A stretch of DNA of 64,000 nucleotides, from contig CM070875.1 in NCBI GenBank assembly GCA_036365515.1, positions 93,347,628 to 93,411,627 of the forward strand. Reading direction: 5' to 3'. Shown piece by piece: positions 9,557 to 20,064 of the stretch. Below the pieces are notes generated by a model that was not told the DNA's origin, searched no databases, and worked only from the letters and a program-made list of their open reading frames with translations. Position 1 is the first letter of the stretch; each line of letters starts with the position of its first letter. The position numbers and the translations under genes are program-made. This DNA is from Torymus aiolomorphi. Lineage: Eukaryota > Arthropoda > Insecta > Hymenoptera > Torymidae.

Positions 9557-11050
9557 TTAGGTGCGGCCATATTTAAGCAGTGTTACATTTTGACCGCTCA
9601 AAATGACGCTAGGCGAGCTATACTCGGGATTCTCGGCCAGTTCTTTTAGAATAAATTGCGAGTCAAAAGCTTTGGCATTGTAGGCGATGCATATAATTTC
9701 CGCGAAAGCAGTGTTTTCCCGAATGCACAAACCTAACAGCTCTCTCACCAGAACCCGCGTAAAAACAAACTCGCGCACGCCGCATGTGTTGCAGATAATG
9801 TTTATATCGTCGATAGCCATGCAGTCGGTACAGACCTGATGCGCGACGCAGAGATTCGGCATGTGAAGCCGTATGTTTTGAGCGTACGGTGTATCCTGAC
9901 GTGTTTCAAAATCATAAAAAATATACAAATATTTTTTAGTCGTATTCGCGCGATTTTCAATAATAGGCTGCATGAAGCACTGATCGTTAAACGGATAGTG
10001 TTTCATGCATTGCTTACAGTAACCGACACCGCACTCGTGTTGCCGCCTGACAATATTCACGATCTTTAAACAATGCGCACACAGTCGCACGACGTCACAG
10101 ACTCTCTTATTATTTTTTTTGTAAGATCCCGTCTGCTTGTGATTCACAAAACATTCATGTCCAAAGAATTTGCGCCCGCAGTATATACACTCAATCATTT
10201 CCACGCCGTCGCTCCTACACGGCGGACTTACGAAACAACATTGATAAGTACGCGGACAAGCGTGTTGGTCGACACAGCGATACCCTTTGTTGCAATAAGA
10301 ACAAAAAAACCGCGCACCAGTCGCAGCAAATAAATTCGTAATTACGTTGAAATGACGCCGACGCTCTTCAAAAATTACATAAATTACACCGTGAAGAGGA
10401 GTATTTAATTCTTCGAACGTGTTTCGGCCGTCGAAAAGTGGCGCCTTACCATTACCAAAATTTTCAATTTCGAAAACAACGATCGCGATTCCCGACGTAA
10501 CAAAAAAATTTTGAAACGCTAACAGCTCGCGAAACCCGCACCCCTCGCTCGGTAAAAACACACCAGCGTCATCCACGAGTTTTTCGGCGCGCTGTTTCTG
10601 CAGGGCGCGACGTGAATCGCGTATGTTTTTCCACTCTTTACGTGACTCCGTGCAATCCCGCGCCTTAAGCACCAAGTGGGCTTTCGCCATTACGAGCGCG
10701 CGGGGTAAACAGAGATTATCGTCGTCATTTTGTACAGTCACTACTGAGCGCTTCTGAAGGCTGGTCGCCGTCAGAGCTGCTTTCCCGCGTATTCTACCTG
10801 CACCAACGGGTATTTCAGCGTAGTAAGCCTGTAAAATGAACATGTCGTCAATGCCTTTAATCTCATTAGTCTGACATATGGAACTAATTAGATTCCATAA
10901 ATCAGCGACGGTGAAATTTTCGATAGGCCTGAACGAGAGCCCACTGGGACCTTGTGCAAACCACTCGCTTCGTACGCTCACACCAATTAAATTATTACCC
11001 GGAACATACTCCGTTATGTAGTTATGGATATCGCTAACCGCAGCTTCCAT
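9557..11050 (-). CDS. polB: Polinton polymerase B, N-terminal 497 residues (OTU-like, Cys clusters, Exo I and Exo II)
   Basis: The longest intact Polinton frame. A segment around residues 109-118 (DDDNLCLPRA) plus HFNVI at 233-237 resembles the D-x-C and His of OTU-type cysteine proteases, sometimes reported at the N-terminus of such polymerases. Cysteine pairs from 250 to 345 (CSYC, CIYCGRKFF, CAHC, CKQC) suggest zinc binding. Exonuclease motif I is YDFE at 379-382, and motif II NAKAFDSQF is at about 458. The frame ends at a TAA that replaces a codon expected to continue into the exonuclease domain. It is therefore the 5' part of a broken gene spanning 11050 to 4567. Confidence 0.8.
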   Translation of the reverse strand: MEAAVSDIHNYITEYVPGNNLIGVSVRSEWFAQGPSGLSFRPIENFTVADLWNLISSICQTNEIKGIDDMFILQAYYAEIPVGAGRIRGKAALTATSLQKRSVVTVQNDDDNLCLPRALVMAKAHLVLKARDCTESRKEWKNIRDSRRALQKQRAEKLVDDAGVFLPSEGCGFRELLAFQNFFVTSGIAIVVFEIENFGNGKAPLFDGRNTFEELNTPLHGVIYVIFEERRRHFNVITNLFAATGARFFCSYCNKGYRCVDQHACPRTYQCCFVSPPCRSDGVEMIECIYCGRKFFGHECFVNHKQTGSYKKNNKRVCDVVRLCAHCLKIVNIVRRQHECGVGYCKQCMKHYPFNDQCFMQPIIENRANTTKKYLYIFYDFETRQDTPYAQNIRLHMPNLCVAHQVCTDCMAIDDINIICNTCGVREFVFTRVLVRELLGLCIRENTAFAEIICIAYNAKAFDSQFILKELAENPEYSSPSVILSGQNVTLLKYGRT

Positions 11051-11084
11051 TCATAATACAACATTTCCCCCTCATGCGGTTCAT

Positions 11085-12484
11085 CTATTCTAAAACTAAT
11101 CGTGCGCCCTTGGACATCAAACCGACGCAGTACTGTTGTCCCTCGGCTGCAACGATGAAGCGCTCGCCGACGGGACGTATAACTTCATTGTTCTCGACAC
11201 TGCCTGCCTCGCCGATGCTGCTGCTGCTATAAACGCCGCTACCACCTACCTGTGGCGGGGAATGGGATTCGGTGCTCGCTAAATAAAAAAGTCAAAAACA
11301 AATTATATTCTTAACTTTCTTTATTTTTAAACGATTCTGATTTTTTTTTTACATTTAAGGCTCAGAATAACCGGCAAAACTTTCGAGTAATCGCATTACA
11401 AGATCGGTGACGTCTGCGTCGGTATATAACGCCGAAGTCTCGTCTTGCCCTTGGTCACGAAACCAGCACTGAATCACTGCACGCGGATTATGTGCTATTT
11501 GTTCATATAATTCCGGCAAACCGTCGAGATCGGGGAGCGATGAACGAATTTCCCGAAGCATCATATCACGCGCGCTGATAACCATAATAAAAAAAATATT
11601 TGACTTATAAAAACAAAATCAGAAACGCTCTTAAATAAATATATTTTTACTTACGTTCGTTGACACACCGATGCGACGGGTAATTGTGGTTGTAGTCGGG
11701 GCTAACTGTATTTGCCACAGCTTGCAAGCGCGCTAACACGCGTTCACGATCGACGCGCACAGTGTTTGCTGCTGTGCTGTTATCTTTGGCATTCACGTTG
11801 AGCGGCTGGCTCACGAGAAGCCGATGTTCTGCTGCTGTCACTAGCGGGCGGTCGTACATTTCAAGCGCGTCGGCAATCTCGAGGTCCCTGTGCAGCATCT
11901 CTTCTAGGCGCATATCAACCTCATCCTCATTGTGGTCGAAAGGCTCCCACACAATGAGCGACGGAGTTTCGGGCTGGGCGTCTTCTGGGTGGTCATCTTC
12001 GGGCCTGTGCACGACGGCCGCGACAACCAGCTGCTCGCCAGCGCCTTCGCTCTTCGTATCACTGTAGTCAAAGTTGAGTCGCTGCGCTACAGGGTTAAAT
12101 ACACCTGTCGTGCGCGCCGAGTGCTGCGGAGACATGACGGGCACACTTGGCTCGAAATGCGTCTCATCGCTGGCCGCGCTCGAGCTATCGGATAACCCCG
12201 TATCCGAATCATCGCGAATGAGGCTCTCGTAAACTGTAAATAAAAATATGTAAATAAAAAAAAAGTAAAGGAAAATTATTTTGAAAAAAAAAAAGTTTAG
12301 ACTTACCTAAACGTTCCGTGCGTGCATTCGCAATACCACGAAACACGTGCAACCCACTTAATTGGCGCTCGAAGATATCATCTTCAATGACAGTCTGTAC
12401 TTCGCGCAAACAAGCGAATGCGTTGTAAAGTGGGCGCTTTACAGTAGCTATACAGTAGCTCATTAACAACAGGCTATTAATCAT
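11085..12484 (-). CDS. Three-exon gene of unknown function at the Polinton edge
   Basis: Exon 1 is 12484-12307, exon 2 is 12233-11655 and exon 3 is 11278-11085. Intron 1 (12234-12306) has donor GTAAGT and a pyrimidine-rich ...TTTACAG acceptor. Intron 2 (11279-11654) has donor GTAAGT and ...TTTATTTAG. The exons total 951 nt, exactly 317 codons including the stop, with phase kept at both junctions. The 316-residue product starts MINSLLLMSYCIATV, has an acidic Ser/Asp/Glu-rich middle, and ends with PVGERFIVAAEGQQYCVGL. Intron 2 contains a 76-codon frame (11585-11355) that could be an alternative exon or retained coding intron. I do not recognise the family. It lies 35 bp upstream of the polymerase start on the same strand, so it is probably an element-borne gene. 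Confidence 0.55.
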
Positions 12485-12485
12485 T

Positions 12486-12581
12486 GTTTATATAAACAAA
12501 CACTAATTAACTACTGTTTTGCTACTGTTTTGCTACCGTTTATATAAACAAACACTTAAGATAAGAGATGTTTATATAAAC
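12486..12581. promoter_or_regulatory. Triple palindromic repeat GTTTATATAAAC upstream of the spliced gene
   Basis: The perfect 12-bp palindrome occurs at 12486-12497, 12538-12549 and 12570-12581. Each copy is followed by an AAACACT or CACTT extension. The first copy abuts the ATG of the spliced gene at 12484. Each contains a TATATAA core that could act as a TATA box on either strand. It could be a promoter, an operator or an origin-type iteron; the function is inferred. Confidence 0.5.
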
Positions 12582-12734
12582 ACTTGAGTCAAATGCCCAC
12601 TTGAAGATGACACTGGCACTGTAACCTGATACCTATCTGTCTCGCTATAGTGGTACATCTACTACTAGAGAACCAGGAGGTATAACGAAGAACAACGGGA
12701 TACAAGAGGGAACAAGGACTCATGCACGAATAAA

Positions 12735-13465
12735 GGAATGGAGGGAATAGCGAGGAACAATTCGACATGGTAAGCGAGTCGTGAGACGCCTGGCGGATAA
12801 ATCTCAAAACTTCGACTACCCCTCGAGAAGCATATCAAATCGTCAGTGGGAAGCGAAAAATGGGATACAGTATCAAAAGCTAAGATGAATTTTTTAATTA
12901 CAGTGAGCGAGTTAATCAGGTGTGTGGGAGACTGACAAAGATGCTAAGTGGAGGGAGAGTGCGTCTTCAACGCAAACCACTTGTTATACTGTGGTACAAC
13001 CTATAAGACCTCAAATAAAATTGACATAATAGGTCTGTGTTTAAAGTCCACAGGCTTATTTGGGAAGCTACATGAACTAAAGGATAATAATAATCTTTCT
13101 CTGTAAAGTTCACGCTATACACATACGTCTTCTTACTTATTTTCTTAGTTATATTGCATCTTTTTATCCAGTCAGTCCTAATTTCTTCATCTTTTGGGAA
13201 TCTATGAAAATTTGTTTTTGACTGTTTGAAGTGCAGTGGAGCACACTATAGTGTGATATATACTTTTTTACTTTCTCCGACATCTTGAAAACAATCTACA
13301 AACTTTTTCCTTGCCACTTTACAATGCCGAGCCATTTTTAAGCGACGCTTTGAGGGGTACTCGAAGCTTTGAGATTTATCCGCCAGGCGGATAAATCTCG
13401 CTTACCATGCCGAATTATACACCGCGAACTTCCTGTGGCTCGCTGTTCCTCGCTAATCGCTATTC
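12735..13465. mobile_element. Inverted-repeat element (MITE-like), unclassified
   Basis: The left arm at about 12735-12828 (GGGAATAGCGAGGAAC, CATGGTAAGCGAG, CCTGGCGGATAAATCTCAAA, TACCCCTC) is repeated inverted at about 13352-13465, with small insertions, around roughly 520 bp of non-coding DNA. No ORF and no clear target duplication are seen. Bases 12585-12734 to its left contain nothing recognisable. Confidence 0.5.
13371..13399. repeat. Perfect 14-bp hairpin
   Basis: GAGATTTATCCGCC, one base, then its exact reverse complement. It sits in the right arm of the surrounding inverted-repeat element. Confidence 0.8.
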
Positions 13466-13559
13466 CCTTGCCGTGTGCTGTTGTATAAATACGTAGTTGT
13501 TATCATTGATTGTCAATTATTATTCGGTTATAAAGAATTATAAATTATAATATTAGTTA

Positions 13560-13839
13560 TTTTTTTAAATTTATTTTAATTTCGTCTTTTTTGCGTGTTT
13601 TAGGGCTACACAAATGGTTCAAGTTATCGAAAAATAAAAATGTAGCCAGTAGAAAACGTGTATTTTTTTTTTTTTGTTCTTTGCAATGGCGTTGGAGTTT
13701 TTAACCAAGCTCACGTAGTTTCTGTTTTAAATGGAAAAAAACGTTATTTTTTCATTTTTTCGCGTGTTTTAGGGCTATAGAGGTGGGTCAAATTATCGAA
13801 AAATAAAAATCTAGCCCGTAGAGAAGATGTATTTTTTTT
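13560..13839. repeat. Satellite-like tandem repeat, left part (unit about 170-180 bp)
   Basis: Two imperfect units share GCGTGTTTTAGGGCTA, TTATCGAAAAATAAAAAT.TAGCC and GTAGTTTCTGTTTTAAAT. The same unit resumes at about 18720 after PLE-A, so the array was split by that insertion. Confidence 0.6.
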
Positions 13840-13922
13840 CAAACATAAAAATTGGACGATAGGGAGGGTCAACCCTTAAAAAATAAACAAAAAACGCAGC
13901 ACTTCACATTCTATATTCCAAC

Positions 13923-13954
13923 GTTTCGCTGAACCTTGTTGTTAGCCTCATCAG
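13923..13954 (-). ncRNA. Hammerhead ribozyme core motif, PLE-A left end
   Basis: On the minus strand CTGATGAG is followed by an imperfect stem II and then CGAAAC. Hammerhead motifs are established in PLE terminal repeats. Stem II here has a mismatch compared with the right-end copy. Stems I and III were not verified. Confidence 0.55.
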
Positions 13955-14192
13955 GAAACTGTTTATTGAAAAAAATTAAGATATAAATACAATTATAAAT
14001 ATCGTTGTCACAAGTGCTTTTTAAATGAACAGACATTGAAAGTTAAAACTTACAAAACTAATCTCAACAACATGTCAACCAGATAATTATCAAATTCAAA
14101 GTTCAAGATATGAAGCCATCCATTTTTTCAATTAGTAATGTTATGACGATCGTTGGAGGCAAAATAAAAACAAGATGTTAAATGTTGGCAAC

Positions 14193-14225
14193 GTTTCGTT
14201 GGCATTGGTGCGCCAACCTCATCAG
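14193..14225 (-). ncRNA. Hammerhead ribozyme core motif, PLE-B left arm
   Basis: The minus strand reads CTGATGAG, then stem II GTTGGC with loop and GCCAAC (6 bp perfect), then GAAAC. A short GTT..AAC stem III follows. Confidence 0.6.
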
Positions 14226-14769
14226 GCCTTTTTTATTTTCTAACACAAAAACGTTCACAATATAAACCATCAAGATGACAAAAGAGAAAAAACAAAATGT
14301 GAAAATTAAAGAGTTACCAAATTACAAAGTATGTGGATATAATCCGTCGATCAGATGTTAATCTCGACTAAAATTAATAAACACATACCTAATATTTATA
14401 TATTTTGAAACTGTGTTTACAAACAAGCTATACGTTATAAAGTTCATTTATGATGGGAAAATACACTGTACTTAATTTTTGAATGTCTTCCTTTTTATTG
14501 ATACTGTGCTTATTAGATTTGATATAAAATTTGTATTTTCCCATCATAAATGAACTTTATAACGTATAGCTTGTTTGTAAACACAGTTTCAAAATATATA
14601 AATAGTAGGTACGTGTTTATTAATTAGTCGAGATTAACATCTGATCGACAGATTATATCCAAATACTTTGTAATTTGGTAACTCTTTAATTTTCACATTT
14701 TGTTTTTTCTCTTTTGTCATTTTGATGGTTTATATTGTGAACGTTTTTGTGTTAGAAAATAAAAAAGGC

Positions 14770-14802
14770 CTGATGAGGTTGGCACACCAATGCCAACGAA
14801 AC
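14770..14802 (+). ncRNA. Hammerhead ribozyme core motif, PLE-B right arm
   Basis: CTGATGAG, perfect 6-bp stem II (GTTGGC/GCCAAC), then GAAAC. It mirrors the left arm. Confidence 0.6.
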
Positions 14803-15348
14803 GTTGCCACTATCAACATTTAACATCTTATTTTTATTTTGCCTCCAACGATCGTCATAATATTACTAATTATCAAATTATTTAGTAGTAACAACTACAG
14901 TATCAAAAAGTAGAAAGCCACATTGTCTCACTCACAGATGACTGAAATTCGGCTAAATTTATCTTCGAGTATATAAGCATTGCTCCCTATGTTATTGTCG
15001 AGTAGTATATATACAAACGCAATTTTGCAGATATATGCGAGGATATATTGTCCAGTCGCATACAAACGCCAATTTACACATATATGCGAGGAGGACAGTA
15101 CGAACGTGTGTGTGTGTGTCTATATGTATATATATGTCGCGTGTAAAGTAACGTTATGTTTTACATAAATTGATTAGTCTATTGTATTGTGCATTCAAAA
15201 ATTTTGTATCCTCATGTCTATTTATAGTACACCCATTATTTTTATGTTCTTGAATACGAGTTTTTAAGGAACGTTTACTTTCACCTATACATGCGTTGCT
15301 ACAACTACCGCAATTAAATTTGTAAATGATTCCAGTCTCATTCCATTT

Positions 15349-15690
15349 TCAATTTTTATCTTTGCCTAATTTTATAATGTTATCCATTTTTTGGTTCATG
15401 AGGGGAACACAACGAATATTGTATTTTTTTAATAGCTTAGCGGAAGTATAATAAAATTTTTCTATGAAGGGCAAGGCTAATGTCAGGGACGGCTCAATCG
15501 AATTAGTGGTAGCTTTTGCAATAGTTCTATTTTTAAATTTGTGATAACGTAATCTACTTGAAATACAGAAATCTGTGAAATCCGTAGGATAATTGTTGTT
15601 GCTTAAAATATTTGTTACGATATCGATGTTTTGTTTGTGAAATGAAACATCCGAAAGTAGAATGGCCCTGTCGATCAAATTAGAACAATG
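15349..15690 (-). pseudogene. PLE-A inverted partial copy: end of reverse transcriptase
   Basis: Residues NLIDRAILLSDVSFHKQNID to MDNIIKLGKDKN are near-identical to the matching part of the plus-strand copy (17480-17815). The GIY-YIG part continues in broken frames towards 15180. Upstream of about 15690 the frame runs into the antisense of the other copy, marking the head-to-head junction. Confidence 0.75.
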
Positions 15691-15752
15691 GCCAGACCTC
15701 AACAAGGAGAGGTTTTTTTCAGCATGTTTCTGATGAATATGGTTGCCAAGCA

Positions 15753-18188
15753 ATGCGCATTTTCAAGTCTTGGACTACGTTTAGACACGAACTATCTAAG
15801 TCTAATGCTAAGCATGCTTTTCTCACCAATTTTCGTCGAGAAGAAGTCATACCAACACATATCAACAACTCTATGAGTAGAGAATTTTGTTTCAATAGTA
15901 AATCGTGTCAACCTTCTTTCACAAATAGTTCAAAATTATTCACCAAAAGAATATTAAAACTTGAAATTCAAGACCTCTTTAACCATATTGCTCATATCAA
16001 AAGTAGACTAAATGCCCTAGCCATCCTATTGGGAAAATTACATTTAGACAATAATGTTATTACAAAATTTAGAAGTTTTACAGAAACTAAAACATTAAAA
16101 ATTTATAACAACTTAAAAGTAAAATTGGATAAAAAACTTTTTAGGCTAGTATCTCGAAAACCAAAAAATAATAAAGAATTTTGCAATAAAAGTAATTGGT
16201 TGATAAATTTAACAAAAGAATCAATACCACAATATATTTTGGATGTAGTTTCATTAGGCAGATATTTCAATATAAAAACTTAGTTCACAAAACAAAATAT
16301 TTTCACCACAGTCAAAAACGTTGAATACTGCCTAAGTGTGAAAGATTTTGATCATAATAAGGAAGTTAGAGAGATCATCGTCGATAACATCTTAAAACAC
16401 AAGAATAACCATAACGCTGTTTCAAAACAGGATATTGAATTTTCTAAGAAACTCAAAATCACAAAAAATTTTCAAAAAGAACACACTAATCTATTTTTTT
16501 TTTACAAGTGCAGATAAGGGTAACGTTACGGTTTGCCTGAACACTGATGAATACATTGAAAAAATGGAAAATATTTTCAGTGACAAAACCACCTATACTA
16601 ATGTTAAGAAAAATCCTCTCATTTCTCTACAGAAAAAAGCTCATCTATTACTCTCTTATCTGAATGATAATGATTATCTACCGAAAAAATATCATAATAA
16701 CACTCTGACACAAACCAACACAGTGTTGGCAAAAGCTTATGGATTGCCCAAGATCCATAAAGACGGCGCACCGTTACGACCAATTATTTCGTCTATCAAC
16801 AGCCCTGGGCATTTACTGGCTAAGATTCTATGTAGTGATCTTTCTTCTATTTTAAAAAAGCCTAAGTCACACGTGAATAATAGTTTTCAAATATCATCAT
16901 TCCAACTGATTATATATTATTGTCTCTCGACGTTACCTCGTTATTTACTAATATTCCATGCCAGTTAGTCATCGATAGTCTAAATAAAAGATTTTCACAA
17001 ATAAACAGTCGTTCTAAAATTCCTTATGTTCATATTATAGAGTTGGTAAAATTCTTGTTTGACAATACCTTTTTTCAGTTTAATGATAAAATTTATAAAC
17101 AAATATTTGGTAGCCCCATGGGCTCACCAATTTCTCCCATTTTCGCTGATTTAGTAATGGAAGATCTAGAAGTCCAGTGTTTAGAACAATTAAAGGACGA
17201 AATTAATTGTATCCCGTTATTTTATTTTCGGTACGTTGATGACTCAATAATGTGCATAAAAAAAGAATTTTTACAACCTACTCTAGACATAATCAATAGT
17301 TATAATTCACATTTACAATTTACTCATGAAGTTGAAGTCAACAATAGTATTAACTTTTTAGATTTAACCCTGATAAAAAACAATAGCAAAATTATCACCA
17401 ATTGGTACCAAAAGAAAACCAGTTCAGGCAGAATTTTAAATTTTTCTTCAAACCATACCACACAACAGAAACGTAATATTGTCTCTAATCTGATTGACAG
17501 GGCCATTCCACTTTCGGATGTTTCATTTCACAAACAAAACATCGATATCGTAACAAATATTTTAAGCAACAACAATTATCCTACGGATTTCACAGATTCC
17601 TGTATTTCAAGTAGATTACGTTATCACAAATTTAAAAATACAACTATTGCAAAAACTACCACTAATTCGGTTGAGCCGTCCTTGACATTAGCCTTGCCCT
17701 TCATAGAAAAATTGTATTATACTTCCGCTAAACTACTCAAAAAATACAATATTCGTTGTGTTCCCCTCATGAACCAAAAAATGGATAACATTATAAAATT
17801 AGGCAAAGATAAAAATTGCAAATGGAATGAGACTGGAATCATTTACAAATTTAATTGCGGTAGTTGTAGCAACGTATATAAAGGTGAAAGTAAACGTTCC
17901 TTAAAAACTCGTATTCAAGAACATAAAAAATCGGTAGAAAAAATTGATGATGCCCTATGTATTAACAATAACAAATTAATGCCTGTGCCTACACATATTT
18001 TTGAAAATCCTAATCATTGTTTTGATTGGGAAAATACTGTAATATTAGACAGAGAACATAATTTTAATAAAAGACGGATTTTAGAAATGTTACACATAAA
18101 AAGTAATGGGTATACTATAAATAGACATGAAGATACAACATTTTTGAATGCACAATACAATAGACTAATCAATCTATGTAAAACATAA
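15753..18188 (+). pseudogene. PLE-A reverse transcriptase with GIY-YIG endonuclease
   Basis: The N-terminal region (15753-16283) ends at a TAG. It continues in the same frame to a T-run near 16490-16500, where a frameshift leads into TSADKGNVTVCL and PKIHKDGAPLRPIISSINSPGH. A second shift near 16910 leads to a 422-residue frame with RT motif A (LDVTSLFTNIP), GSPMGSPISP, motif C (YFRYVDDSIM) and, near the end, a GIY-YIG nuclease (GIIYKFNCGSCSNVYKGES, KTRIQEHKKS). Active-site residues look intact in the last frame. The intact protein would reverse transcribe and integrate the element. Confidence 0.85.
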
Positions 18189-18594
18189 CGTTACTTTACA
18201 CGCGACATATATAAACATATAGACACACGAACACACGTTCGTACTGTCCTCCTCGCATATATGTGTAAATTTGTGTTTGTATGCGACTGGACAATATATC
18301 CTCGCATATATGTGTAAAATTGCGTTTGTATACTTCTCGACAATAACATAGGGAGCAATGCTTATATACTCGAAGATAAATTTAGCCGATTTTCAGTCAT
18401 CTGTGAGTGAGACAATGTGGCTTTCTACTTTTTGACAATGTAGTTGTTACTACTAAATAATTTGATAATTATCTGGTTGACATGTTGTTGAGATTAGTTT
18501 CGTAAGTTTTAACTTTCAATGTTTGTTAAAAGCGCTTGTGACAACGATATTTATAATTGTATTTATATCTTAATTTTTTTCAATAAACAGTTTC

Positions 18595-18626
18595 CTGATG
18601 AGGCTGACAACAGGTTTCAGCGAAAC
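18595..18626 (+). ncRNA. Hammerhead ribozyme core motif, PLE-A right end
   Basis: CTGATGAG, stem II GCTGA with loop and TCAGC (5 bp perfect), then GAAAC. It is the best preserved PLE-A copy. Confidence 0.6.
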
Positions 18627-18719
18627 GTTGGAATATAGAATGTGAAGTGTTGTGTCTTTTGTTTATTTTTTAAAGGTTGACCCTCCCTATCGTCCAATTT
18701 TTATATGTTTCAAATAATG

Positions 18720-19045
18720 GAGGGTAGTCATAATACGTATGTGTATTTTTTTTTCGTTCTTTACAATAGCGTTGGAGTTTATAGCCTAGCTCACGTAGTT
18801 TCTGTTTTAAATCGAAAAAACCGTCATGTTTTCATTTTTCCGCGTTTTTCTGGCATGTTTTAGTGATATGAAAATGGGTTAAATCATCGAGAAATAAACA
18901 TGTGGAACATGAAAAAGATGTATTTTTTCCCGTTTATTACAATGACGTTGGACTTTTGAACCTTGTTTAAATAGGTTTTGTTTAAAATGGGAAAACCCGT
19001 TATTGTTTCGTTTTTTCCGCGTGTTTGAGGACTAAAAACATAAAT
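18720..19045. repeat. Satellite-like tandem repeat, right part
   Basis: The unit seen at 13560-13839 continues here (GTAGTTTCTGTTTTAAAT, CGTTGGAGTTT, GCATGTTTTAG). It flanks PLE-A on the other side. Bases 19046-19226 show nothing recognisable. Confidence 0.55.
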
Positions 19046-19226
19046 ACGCTGACGGCATGTGAAATTAAAAGATATCTAGCTCTCCCGGGCAGCAAACTTA
19101 TTTTTTTGTGCTACAGAAACAATTACTCCACAGACATTCACAAAGAAAAAAATATTGGCAAATAACGGACACCCTAATATGTATATCTTACTATACTATA
19201 TAGTTGTAAGCTGAATTGAGTCGTTA

Positions 19227-19545
19227 ACCCTCCGCGTCCCTCCGCGTCCCTCCACGTCCCTCCGCGTCCCTCCACGTCCCTCCGCGTCCCTCCGTGTCCC
19301 TCCGTGTCCCTCCGCGTCCCTCCGCAAAGTACCCTCCACAAAATAATGTAAAATTCACTGTTTTTTTGCGTTATTTGGGGTCTGCATTGTCCCTCCGCAT
19401 GTCCCTCCGCGTCCCTCCGCGTTCCTCCGCATCCCTTCGCATCCCTCTGCGTCCCTCTGCATCCCTCCGCGTCCCTCCGCGTCCCTCCGCAAAAAGGATC
19501 TTGTCCCTCCGCATCCCTCCGCGTCCCTCCGCGTCCCTCCGCAAT
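19227..19545. repeat. Decamer minisatellite (GTCCCTCCGC)n
   Basis: About 20 or more copies of a GTCCCTCCGC-type unit with point variants (A or T for G), interrupted by about 75 bp of unique sequence (19325-19395). Open frames over it are repeat artefacts. Confidence 0.85.
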
Positions 19546-20014
19546 GCCCCTCTAATGACAACTATCTGTGATGCAGAAGACACTTCTGTCGACAACTTTT
19601 ACATCGCTCCGTTGTCAGTTCTTCACCTCGATACACAAATAACCGGCTGCTTTCTGAAAACAAACTATGCCCCCTCCTGCCATCAACGCAAGAAGCGCGT
19701 TCGCGCATTTATTATAATACGCGCCTTTTCTCCGCAATTAACGAGACCAATTAATTACAGAGCAACTTTTTGGAAGGAAACTTCTTAATTATTCGAATCA
19801 AGGATAACGCTACACTCACGCGAGCGCAGCGCGGCGTATGCGCATTTATTTGACAGTTCAATTACAAGTCGAACGCTGTTCGTATTGTTTCTTCCCAAAG
19901 AAAAGTGCAGCAACTGAAAACAGAGCATGAGAAAACGGCGAGAGACGGATTGAGTGCCTTCGTTAGTTCTTGTTCTCCCCCTCTCTCTATCTCTCTCTTC
20001 TTCTTTCTATTTCT

Positions 20015-20016
<2 letters not shown>
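19546..20016. other. Unassigned spacer
   Basis: No gene, repeat or terminal structure is recognised. The end becomes CT-rich before the (TA)n tract. Confidence 0.4.

Positions 20017-20047
<31 letters not shown>
20017..20047. repeat. (TA)n microsatellite
   Basis: About 15 TA units. Confidence 0.9.
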
Positions 20048-20051
<4 letters not shown>

Positions 20052-20064
20052 CTGCAACGGTTCG

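Larger units (their letters stand above)
14097..14867. mobile_element. PLE-B: nested, collapsed Penelope-like element
   Basis: Two inverted arms (14138-14465 and 14533-14867) flank only 67 bp. Each arm carries a hammerhead-like core. Identical 12-bp flanks AATTATCAAATT (14085-14096 and 14868-14879) are the target duplication inside PLE-A. No coding sequence remains. Confidence 0.75.
13840..18715 (+). mobile_element. PLE-A: Penelope-like retroelement in head-to-head arrangement
   Basis: The outer arms (13840-15690 minus, 16900-18715 plus) are inverted copies of the same 3' half. The right copy extends 5' to about 15690 and carries the main coding region. A truncated copy joined head-to-head to a longer copy is a known PLE configuration (pLTR). 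Both outer ends carry a hammerhead-like core. The left arm is interrupted by PLE-B (14097-14867). Confidence 0.8.

Noticed and set aside
19294..19788. Pro/Ser/Arg-rich frame and its antisense Gly/Arg-rich frames
   Set aside because: Generated by the GTCCCTCCGC minisatellite.
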